From CAZBGL01 sp964491375 (GTDB lineage: Bacteria; Desulfobacterota; Deferrisomatia; Deferrisomatales; Deferrisomataceae), in assembly GCA_964491375.1 (NCBI GenBank), contig CAZBGL010000135.1, positions 1-5,264 on the forward strand: DNA of 5,264 bases. Reading direction: 5' to 3'. Position numbers and translations under genes: made by a program. Below the pieces are notes generated by a model. It had not been told where the DNA came from and did not search any database. It saw only the letters and a program-made list of their open reading frames with translations. Below are positions 1 through 5,264 of this stretch, piece by piece. The first letter of the stretch is position 1. Every line of letters starts with the position of its first letter.

Positions 1-1
1 T

Positions 2-2167
2 CTGGCGACGGTTTCGTGGGGCGGGGAGATCGAGGTGACTTGGCAGGCGAGCCCCTCGGGGGACGTGGACCACTACGAAGGGTACCGGGGAGAGGGGGAG
101 GACCCTGAAGAGGGGGGGGCGCCGTATGGGAGCACGCGGGGGTTTTCGTTCACGGACACCGCGGTGGTGCCGGGGGTGGAGTACCGGTACGTGGTGGTGG
201 CCGTGGATCGGGCGGGGAACCGGAGCGAGGCGAGCGAGATTGTTTCCGCGGTGGCGGAAGGGGGGGAGGGGCCGGAGATCAGGGCTGTGTGGGTGGAGCC
301 GTTCGGGAAGCCGCTGAAGCCCGGGGATGTGCTGACGGTGCGGGTGGGGGGGCAGAGCGGTGCCGAGGTGACCGCCGATGTGGGCAGCCTGGTTCAGGGC
401 CTGCCGCTTCGGGAAGAGGGGCGGACAGGGGAGTATGTTGGCCGGTATGTCGTCAAGGAGGAGGACATCGGGCCGAGCCGGAGCCTCCACCGTGTGGTGG
501 TGCGCATGACGGACGCCTATGGGAGGGGTGAGCGGGCAGGCCCCGAGGTGGCGGTGGTGGGTTTGGATGGGTTGAACGACACCACGGCGCCGGTGATCGT
601 GGAGGCGGCGCACGACGGGTGGCGTGTGGTGGGGTTCAGCGGGAAGCTGGTGGCGGGGGACATTCTGACGGTGAGGTTGCGAGGGGAGCCGGGGGGGTAC
701 GCCAGCTTCGACATCGAGGGGGTGGTTGAGGGGGTTCGGATGGAGGAGACGGCTCCTGGTGTCTACACCGGGGCGTACACGGTGGACTGGGACGACGAGG
801 GCGAAGGGGTCCCGGTGCGGGTGCACCTGTGGGACGAGGCGGGGAACGAGGCCAGCGCGGTGGCGGGGCGGCCGGTGAGTTTCGACACACGGGTACGGCT
901 GAGCGTCAGCTTTCGGGAAGGTCTTCTTCCTGCGGATCGGAAGAGCAAGACCCGAGTGGTTGTGAAGGCGACGGATGCGAACGGGGACGAGGTATCGGGC
1001 CACGAGATCGTGTTGAGTCTTTCGACCACGGAGGAGTACACGGGGGTGGTGGGGGGTGGACGGATCGAGGACCGGGGGGCGCGGATCGACGACGTGGACG
1101 ACGTGGAGGTGAAGTGGGGGGGGGTGACGGACGCGTTTGGGGAGGTGACGGCGACGTACACCGCGGGGTTTGCGGCCAAGACCGCGTTGATCGTGGCCAA
1201 GGATCTGACGACGGGGGATGTGGGCGCGGGGTGGGTGAACACCTACGTGGCCTCCACGGTGGCGTTGGAACTGATTCCCCGGGCGCGAAGGGGCAAACCG
1301 GACCTGGCGGTGTTGGAGGTGTGGGCCGAGCCGGAGAAGCTGACAGCGGACGGGCGGAGCACGGCGCGGGTCAAGGCCCGGCTGACGGACCGGGGGGGGA
1401 AGCCGATCGAAGGGGCGAGGATACGGTTTGCGCTGGGGGGAGAGAACGGGCGGTTGCGTGTGCTTCGGGGTGGGGCGACGGACGAGCGGGGGATCGCAGA
1501 AGCGGAATACCGGGCGGGTACGGCGATCGGGACGGTGACGGTCACGGCGAGCGCGTTGGGGTACCAGGTAACCGGGTCGGTGCGGATCGTTTTGATGAGC
1601 GACGCGCCGGCGGAGATCGAGCTGGTGGCGAGCACGGATCGGCTGGTGGCGGACGGGCGTAGCGAGGCGCGGCTTCGGGTGCGGGTGACGGACGTGCACG
1701 GGAACCCGAACCACGAGGTACCGGTGTGGTTCCGGGTGCTGGAGGGGAGTGGGGAGGTGCGCCCGGGGGAGGTGTACACGGACCGGAACGGGGAGGGGGA
1801 GGCGGTGTATCGGGCGGGGAGGCGGGCGGGGAGTGTGATCGTGGAGGCGCGGCACACGAGCCGCGCGCCCACGGAGGAGGAGCTGCGGCGGGTGTACGGC
1901 ACGGTGTTCGTGCCGCGGCTGGAGGCGCGACAGGAGCGGGACCGGGTGCGGATTGCGGAATGGCTGGTGGGGCCCGGGGAGGAGGTGGAGAAGGGCCAGC
2001 CCATCGTGGTGTTGGAGGGGCGGAAGCAGAGGTGGACGCTTCGGGCGCGCGAGAAGGGGGTGTTCGTACGGCGGGTGAAGCACCGGCGGGACCGGGTGGA
2101 GCTGGGGGACACCCTGGGTTACCTCGAGATCGCCCCCGAGGTCTGGAAGGAGACGTACGCGCGGTGA
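2..2167 (+). CDS. Partial Ig-like/fibronectin-III multidomain secreted protein with C-terminal lipoyl-like barrel (5' end missing)
   Basis: The frame is open to the left edge, so the true start lies outside the window; 721 residues and a TGA stop are present (residue 1 = codon at base 2). Residues 1-75 look like the end of a fibronectin-III domain (EVTWQAS, then YRYVVVAVDRAGNRS). Residues 90-186 and 197-297 are two related beta-sandwiches sharing a GD(V/I)LTVR strand and a GxYxGxYxV strand. Three invasin/Big_1-type Ig repeats follow at 298-420, 436-532 and 536-638, each with an (A)DGRS-like start, a (V/L)TDxxG turn and a TD..GE/IA.A.YRAG-like end. Residues 649-710 resemble a lipoyl/biotinyl barrel. 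There is no cysteine, no catalytic motif and no C-terminal membrane segment or sorting signal in the visible part. The domain make-up suggests an extracytoplasmic scaffold or adhesin, but the function is unknown. The coding strand is very G-rich, with G runs of up to nine. It lies 64 bases upstream of a multiheme cytochrome on the same strand and is probably in the same operon. Confidence 0.85.
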   Translation: MATVSWGGEIEVTWQASPSGDVDHYEGYRGEGEDPEEGGAPYGSTRGFSFTDTAVVPGVEYRYVVVAVDRAGNRSEASEIVSAVAEGGEGPEIRAVWVEPFGKPLKPGDVLTVRVGGQSGAEVTADVGSLVQGLPLREEGRTGEYVGRYVVKEEDIGPSRSLHRVVVRMTDAYGRGERAGPEVAVVGLDGLNDTTAPVIVEAAHDGWRVVGFSGKLVAGDILTVRLRGEPGGYASFDIEGVVEGVRMEETAPGVYTGAYTVDWDDEGEGVPVRVHLWDEAGNEASAVAGRPVSFDTRVRLSVSFREGLLPADRKSKTRVVVKATDANGDEVSGHEIVLSLSTTEEYTGVVGGGRIEDRGARIDDVDDVEVKWGGVTDAFGEVTATYTAGFAAKTALIVAKDLTTGDVGAGWVNTYVASTVALELIPRARRGKPDLAVLEVWAEPEKLTADGRSTARVKARLTDRGGKPIEGARIRFALGGENGRLRVLRGGATDERGIAEAEYRAGTAIGTVTVTASALGYQVTGSVRIVLMSDAPAEIELVASTDRLVADGRSEARLRVRVTDVHGNPNHEVPVWFRVLEGSGEVRPGEVYTDRNGEGEAVYRAGRRAGSVIVEARHTSRAPTEEELRRVYGTVFVPRLEARQERDRVRIAEWLVGPGEEVEKGQPIVVLEGRKQRWTLRAREKGVFVRRVKHRRDRVELGDTLGYLEIAPEVWKETYAR
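893..1915 (+). repeat. Three tandem Big_1/invasin-like Ig domain repeats within gene 1
   Basis: The three units start at about bases 893, 1307 and 1607. Units 2 and 3 are most alike: both have L(T/V)ADGRS followed by an alternating basic/hydrophobic strand, (L/V)TDxxGxP, then TD(E/R)xGxxEAxYRAG and a final G(T/S)V(T/I)V strand. Unit 1 keeps PADRKSKTRVVVKATDANG and VTDAFGEVTATYTAG, but has an insertion of acidic, Gly-rich sequence around bases 1050-1115. This pattern is typical of bacterial Ig-like domain 1 (Big_1), found in invasins, intimins and many surface proteins. The family assignment rests on reading motifs and not on a profile search. Confidence 0.75.
1946..2131 (+). other. Lipoyl/biotinyl-like barrel domain at the C terminus of gene 1
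   Basis: Residues 649-710 read VRIAEWLVGPGEEVEKGQP followed by IVVLE, then GRKQRW, then KGVFVRRV, and end in LGDTLGYLE. This follows the layout of lipoyl domains in 2-oxoacid dehydrogenase E2 subunits (IxEWLVxxGDxVxKGQPL..IE, xDKA, AxGxxxxIxVxxGDxVxVGxxLxxIE). A lysine (residue 675, codon at 2024) falls where the modified lysine usually sits, but the flanking DKA or MKM sequence is absent (RKQ here), so modification is uncertain. Related hybrid-barrel modules also occur in membrane-fusion proteins (HlyD type) as non-modified interaction domains, which may fit better for an exported protein. Confidence 0.6.
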
Positions 2168-2171
2168 GACT

Positions 2172-2193
2172 GCGAGGAGGTTTGCTTCCTCGC
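2172..2193 (+). promoter_or_regulatory. Intergenic hairpin directly after the gene 1 stop, stem containing AGGAGG
   Basis: Bases 2172-2180 (GCGAGGAGG) pair with 2185-2193 (CTTCCTCGC), giving nine pairs including one G-U wobble, around a TTTG loop. The stem begins five bases after the TGA of gene 1. No T-run follows, so it is not a convincing rho-independent terminator. It could be an mRNA-stabilising or processing hairpin between two co-transcribed genes. The 5' arm includes a perfect Shine-Dalgarno-like AGGAGG (2175-2180), but no start codon lies at a suitable distance downstream. The pairing is seen directly; the role is inferred. Confidence 0.45.
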
Positions 2194-2208
2194 GGAGCGG
2201 TGAATCCG

Positions 2209-2224
2209 AGAAGGGCAGAAGGGC
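2209..2224 (+). repeat. Perfect 8-bp tandem duplication upstream of the cytochrome start
   Basis: AGAAGGGC occurs twice, back to back, at 2209-2216 and 2217-2224. The second copy carries the only plausible ribosome-binding site for the cytochrome gene. Confidence 0.8.
2218..2223 (+). promoter_or_regulatory. Probable weak ribosome-binding site for the multiheme cytochrome
   Basis: GAAGGG lies eight bases before the ATG at 2232. It only partly matches the AGGAGG consensus but is purine-rich and correctly spaced. It supports ATG 2232 over the in-frame ATG at 2256, which would remove the positively charged n-region of the signal peptide. Confidence 0.45.
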
Positions 2225-2231
2225 GAAGCCG

Positions 2232-2306
2232 ATGATCCAGAACCGATGGCTCGGTATGACCGCTTTCTTCCTGGGGATCGTGGGGATGGGGACCCGAGCG
2301 GACGCG
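2232..2306 (+). other. Sec signal peptide of the multiheme cytochrome
   Basis: Residues 1-25 have a short polar n-region (MIQNRW), a hydrophobic stretch (TAFFLGIVGMG) and an Ala-Asp-Ala signal peptidase I site. The first heme motif begins nine residues after the predicted cut. There is no lipobox cysteine, so a soluble exported protein is expected rather than a lipoprotein. Confidence 0.85.
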
Positions 2307-5264
2307 ACCCACTACCCTCCGGGTGCCCTGTGTTACGACTGCCACGCGGTGAGCGCCTCGAAGATGGTGGCGGGCACCCATCTCCTGAAAAAGTCCCAGA
2401 AGACCTTCGACCTGGGGATCACCGACACGGATCCCACGGTGCGGTGCCTGTTCTGCCACGAGACCAACGCGGTCTCGGTGGAGAACCGGGACCGGATGAA
2501 AGGCGTGGAGCACGATTTCGATGCCACCTCGCTTTCAAAACACCCCGTGGACGTGACCCAGAGCACGTTCACCGAGGACCCGACGGTTTTCGACTGCCTG
2601 GATTGCCACACCGTCTCGGGCATGAGCCCGGACGGTTCCGGCAACGCCAACATCCACGGGGTGGACGCGTCCCAGACGCTCTTGCCCGTGAACCAGACCC
2701 TTGTTGGAAACCCGAACGATCTGTCCGACGCCGAGCTTTCGACCAAGACCTGCCAGAACACCAGCTGCCACAGCTCGACCGGCTTCACAGGCAACGGGTA
2801 CTCGGCGCCTCCGGCCCATGGGGCGGACAACACCAAGATCACACTGAACGACGCGGCGGTTGCCGAGAACCCGGTCTACTGCACTCGGTGCCACGGGAAG
2901 CATGCAAGTCCCGACGGCGAACGCCTGCTGGTGCTCCGGAACACCTCGGGCCATTCGGGTCGGCCCGCCACGAACCAGACCGTAAAGTTGACGGAGTGCG
3001 ACGTCTGTCACACCAAGGATGAAAACGGTGGACTGGCGGACAACTACGGCCAGTACGGACACGGCAGGGTGGGGGTGGGATGTGATGTCTGCCACGAACT
3101 GTCCCACGACGTGGACGGGGACAATGTGTTTGATCCCCCACCGCGCTTGAAAAGCGGTTTGGCGGAGGACACCACCGCCGGCACGTCCACCTTTGGCACC
3201 AACTTTTACTCCAACTGCCGACACTGCCACGCAGGCCATGCACCCCACACGCCCACCCCGGCATCCGGGGGTGATACGGGTACCGGCCGGAGCGCCGGGT
3301 GCCTGGACTGCCACGACCAGCACGGGACCACCGCCGCGGATACGACCTACCAGAACGACACGATGGTCCGGCGTACGGTGGCCGGTGAGGACACCCGGCT
3401 CCCGGACGACGACGTGAAGTACAATGGCGATTGGTACATTTACGGCCAGACTTACGCCGTGTGCGACAACACGGCCTGCCATACGGCCATCCCCACGGGC
3501 CAGAGCCTGAACGACAACGGCGCGGGCGGTACGAATCACCTGGGCGGCGTGCTCGGTCCCAACTCCTGCTCCTCGGGCATGGGCTGCCACGAGGGCCACG
3601 CTTCGGCCACCACGTTCGGAGCCGCCCAGGCCTGCGACACGTGCCACGGGTTCCCCCCTTCGTCATCTGACGCTCATCCGGACAACCCCGATGCGGTCGG
3701 GGTGCACGACACCCACGTGAACCAGATCGGGTACGGGTGTTCCGAGTGCCACTACGGCAACGACCACAACCAAAGCGGATGGAGCGGCGACCAGGGCACA
3801 CCCGTGCCCACGGCCAACGTGGACGTGGCTTTCAACCCGTCGTTCAATCCAAGCGGAACGTACGATGCAGCCACGAACACGTGTTCCAATCTCACATGCC
3901 ACAACCCCGACGACCCCACAATTGGAATCACGGGCAAGGGTGACTCCAGCCAGACCACGCGCTCCGCGCCGGTGTGGATCGACGCGTACAAGACCACGGC
4001 CAGCACCGAGACCACCCGGAACGGATACCCGGCCAACGAGGGCACCTGGGAGATCGGAGACACCGGTGAGGAATGCGAGGCCTGCCACGTGAACTCCCTC
4101 TCCAGCAATCCGGACGGGGGATACCACTGGGCACACGACAATCCCGACGCCCCCCAAAAGAACTATCCGTGCCGGACGTGTCACAGCGGGGAGAACAGCG
4201 CGACCAATACGTATAGCGCGGATCATGCCAAGGGAAGCCTCACAGACCCGGCCCTCGTGAGCATCGACGTTTCCGTGGCGGGGCCCCCGGTGACCGGGAG
4301 CGAGACCTTTGACAACGCCACGTCTACGTGTACCGGCGTGTACTGCCACGGCGCCACCCTGAACAACGGTGGGGTCACCCAGAGCCCGGTGTGGACCGAC
4401 GACACCACCGGTGACTGCGGCACGTGCCACGGGGTCTACGGGGATCCGGCCAACGCCTCGGTGCCGGAGAAGGCGGTGACGTCCAACCGGCACCCCCTCC
4501 ACTACACAGCGGCCCAGGGGCCCCAGATCCAGGAGGCCCACGGGGGGACCGGGCCGGGGTGTAGTTCGTGCCACAACAGCATCGCCGATTACTCGACGAG
4601 CTGCTCGCTGTGCCACGGCTCGGGCAGCACAGGGGCCATCGCACCGGGCGCCACCACGCCCACTCCCACCCATGTGGACGGTAAGGTCGATTTCTCGGAC
4701 GGTGTCCAGTTGGGGGCCACGGCCGCTTGCGACAACTGCCACTCCACCGCGACGGTCAACGGCCAAGTGGGCCGGGACCTGGCCAAGAGCTACTGGGCTA
4801 CGGCGGACACCATCCCCTGCGTGAACTGCCACAACGGTATCGACCCGGGCACCTCGCTCGCCGATGGGACCGGACGTGCAGCCCCCGACGTGCTGGGGAA
4901 CGACACGAGTTACGGGGCCGAGGTGACCGGGCACAACCGGGCCGCGGGCACCTACCCGGGTTCGGGCAACCCCGCAGCCAACAAGGCCTGCGGCGACTGC
5001 CACGACACCGCTTCCACCCACGTGAACAACGCAGACGACACCACGTACTCGGGCAACCGGTTGCTCTCCACGGTGAACACCGTGGCCACGGGCGGCACGG
5101 TGAGCGGCCTTTGTGGAGCCTGCCACCAAACCACCCAGGGAACGCCGGCCCAGGCGCAGGTGTCCACCCACGGCAACCTGAACACCGGGTTCACGGGCGG
5201 ATCCACCCACGACCCCAATGCCGAAAGCTTCGCGTACAACTGCGAGGCGTGCCACGAGCCCCAC
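2232..5264 (+). CDS. Exported multiheme c-type cytochrome, at least 25 heme motifs (3' end missing)
   Basis: This is a single uninterrupted frame of 1011 codons that runs off the right edge. Residues 1-25 form a Sec signal peptide: Arg5, a hydrophobic core from Leu7 to Gly20, and an ADA cleavage site before Thr26. CXXCH motifs start at residues 34, 72, 122, 217, 256, 284, 329, 357, 468, 503, 615, 647, 729, 777, 791, 833, 863, 920, 961 and 1004. CX4CH motifs start at 174, 411, 551 and 700, and a CX5CH at 446. All 50 cysteines lie in these motifs. I count 31 further histidines, enough for bis-histidine ligation of every heme. The mature part has about one heme per 39 residues. CX4CH followed by CXXCH matches the Geobacter GSu_C4xC__C2xCH repeat family. 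By family, such proteins are matured by the Ccm/Ccs heme-attachment system in the periplasm and carry electrons in the periplasm or outside the cell, often to metals or partner cells. No catalytic-site motif or lipoprotein cysteine is seen. Electron donor, acceptor and exact location are unknown. Confidence 0.95.
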   Translation, partial: MIQNRWLGMTAFFLGIVGMGTRADATHYPPGALCYDCHAVSASKMVAGTHLLKKSQKTFDLGITDTDPTVRCLFCHETNAVSVENRDRMKGVEHDFDATSLSKHPVDVTQSTFTEDPTVFDCLDCHTVSGMSPDGSGNANIHGVDASQTLLPVNQTLVGNPNDLSDAELSTKTCQNTSCHSSTGFTGNGYSAPPAHGADNTKITLNDAAVAENPVYCTRCHGKHASPDGERLLVLRNTSGHSGRPATNQTVKLTECDVCHTKDENGGLADNYGQYGHGRVGVGCDVCHELSHDVDGDNVFDPPPRLKSGLAEDTTAGTSTFGTNFYSNCRHCHAGHAPHTPTPASGGDTGTGRSAGCLDCHDQHGTTAADTTYQNDTMVRRTVAGEDTRLPDDDVKYNGDWYIYGQTYAVCDNTACHTAIPTGQSLNDNGAGGTNHLGGVLGPNSCSSGMGCHEGHASATTFGAAQACDTCHGFPPSSSDAHPDNPDAVGVHDTHVNQIGYGCSECHYGNDHNQSGWSGDQGTPVPTANVDVAFNPSFNPSGTYDAATNTCSNLTCHNPDDPTIGITGKGDSSQTTRSAPVWIDAYKTTASTETTRNGYPANEGTWEIGDTGEECEACHVNSLSSNPDGGYHWAHDNPDAPQKNYPCRTCHSGENSATNTYSADHAKGSLTDPALVSIDVSVAGPPVTGSETFDNATSTCTGVYCHGATLNNGGVTQSPVWTDDTTGDCGTCHGVYGDPANASVPEKAVTSNRHPLHYTAAQGPQIQEAHGGTGPGCSSCHNSIADYSTSCSLCHGSGSTGAIAPGATTPTPTHVDGKVDFSDGVQLGATAACDNCHSTATVNGQVGRDLAKSYWATADTIPCVNCHNGIDPGTSLADGTGRAAPDVLGNDTSYGAEVTGHNRAAGTYPGSGNPAANKACGDCHDTASTHVNNADDTTYSGNRLLSTVNTVATGGTVSGLCGACHQTTQGTPAQAQVSTHGNLNTGFTGGSTHDPNAESFAYNCEACHEPH
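2751..4430 (+). repeat. Four CX4CH...CXXCH modules (GSu_C4xC__C2xCH-like) within the cytochrome
   Basis: Each CX4CH is followed by an ordinary CXXCH: CQNTSCH at 174 then CTRCH at 217; CDNTACH at 411 then CDTCH at 468, with CSSGMGCH between; CSNLTCH at 551 then CEACH at 615; CTGVYCH at 700 then CGTCH at 729. The last two modules share a lead-in (NVDVAF... with YDAATNTC, and SIDVSV... with FDNATSTC) and a later APVWID/SPVWTD segment, so they are clearly homologous. The first two are more diverged. CX4CH is known to bind heme in some Desulfovibrio cytochromes, so these four are probably real heme sites. Confidence 0.75.

Noticed and set aside
35..37. GTG as the start codon of gene 1
   Set aside because: The frame remains open to base 2, and the upstream residues complete a beta-strand of the fibronectin-like domain. 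No signal peptide follows this GTG, so the real start is outside the window.
829..1662. Gly/Arg-rich open frame in another + frame of gene 1
   Set aside because: It results from the G-rich codons of gene 1 and has only simple Gly/Asp/Arg sequence.
1243..2112. Open frame on the minus strand inside gene 1
   Set aside because: Ser/Arg/Thr/Pro-rich translation without domain signatures; the + strand frame shows clear Ig repeats.
2172..2200. Rho-independent terminator between the two genes
   Set aside because: The stem is not followed by a T-run, and the next gene starts soon after on the same strand.
2200..2235. Possible 11-residue leader peptide (GTG at 2200) ending in an ATGA overlap with the cytochrome start
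   Set aside because: The nearest strong AGGAGG is too far upstream (19 bases) and inside a hairpin, and the peptide is unremarkable. The overlap is probably chance.
2246..3022. Plus-strand open frame overlapping the start of the cytochrome
   Set aside because: It is out of frame with the heme motifs, and its translation is Arg/Pro/His-rich with no signal peptide or motif.
2751..4430. Nucleotide-level repeat or CRISPR-like array in the cytochrome gene
   Set aside because: The recurring TGCCAC words are codons of CH in heme motifs, with irregular spacing and coding context.
3663..5264. Long open frame on the minus strand, antisense to the cytochrome
   Set aside because: It is a by-product of GC-rich, C-ending codons on the + strand. 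Its translation is low-complexity Val/Gly/Arg-rich with no recognisable domain, while the + strand frame has 25 regularly spaced heme motifs.

Overview
The window holds parts of two genes on the + strand, with 64 bases between them. Gene 1 (bases 2-2167) enters from the left edge and stops at 2167. It encodes the C-terminal 721 residues of a large, probably secreted protein built from fibronectin-III/Ig-like beta-sandwich domains and closed by a small lipoyl/biotinyl-like barrel. Gene 2 (2232 to the right edge) encodes an exported multiheme c-type cytochrome. Its first 1011 residues are present and contain 25 heme-binding motifs: 20 CXXCH, 4 CX4CH and 1 CX5CH. No stop is reached inside the window.

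The likely source is a high-GC member of the Desulfuromonadia/Desulfobacterota (Geobacter-, Desulfuromonas- or Deferrisoma-like). This is inferred from the density of heme motifs and from the paired CX4CH...CXXCH domain, which was first described as a Geobacter sulfurreducens repeat family. The sequence does not identify a species, and there is no 16S or other marker gene.

Layout: 2-2167, Ig-like scaffold protein (FN3-like end, two related ~100-residue sandwiches, three invasin/Big_1-like repeats, C-terminal barrel). 2168-2231, a short spacer holding a hairpin just after the stop and an 8-bp tandem duplication whose second copy lies at ribosome-binding-site distance from the next start. 2232-5264, the cytochrome with its signal peptide. 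No promoter, rho-independent terminator, RNA gene, mobile element or CRISPR array was recognised.

The two genes are probably co-transcribed. A reasonable but untested reading is that both products act outside the inner membrane: gene 2 as an electron-carrying heme wire, and gene 1 as a surface or periplasmic scaffold or adhesin that could hold or anchor it. The features most worth a second look are the CX5CH motif, the lipoyl-like barrel with a lysine near the position modified in lipoyl domains, the long poly-G tracts in gene 1, and the abrupt change from G-rich to C-rich coding strand between the two genes.
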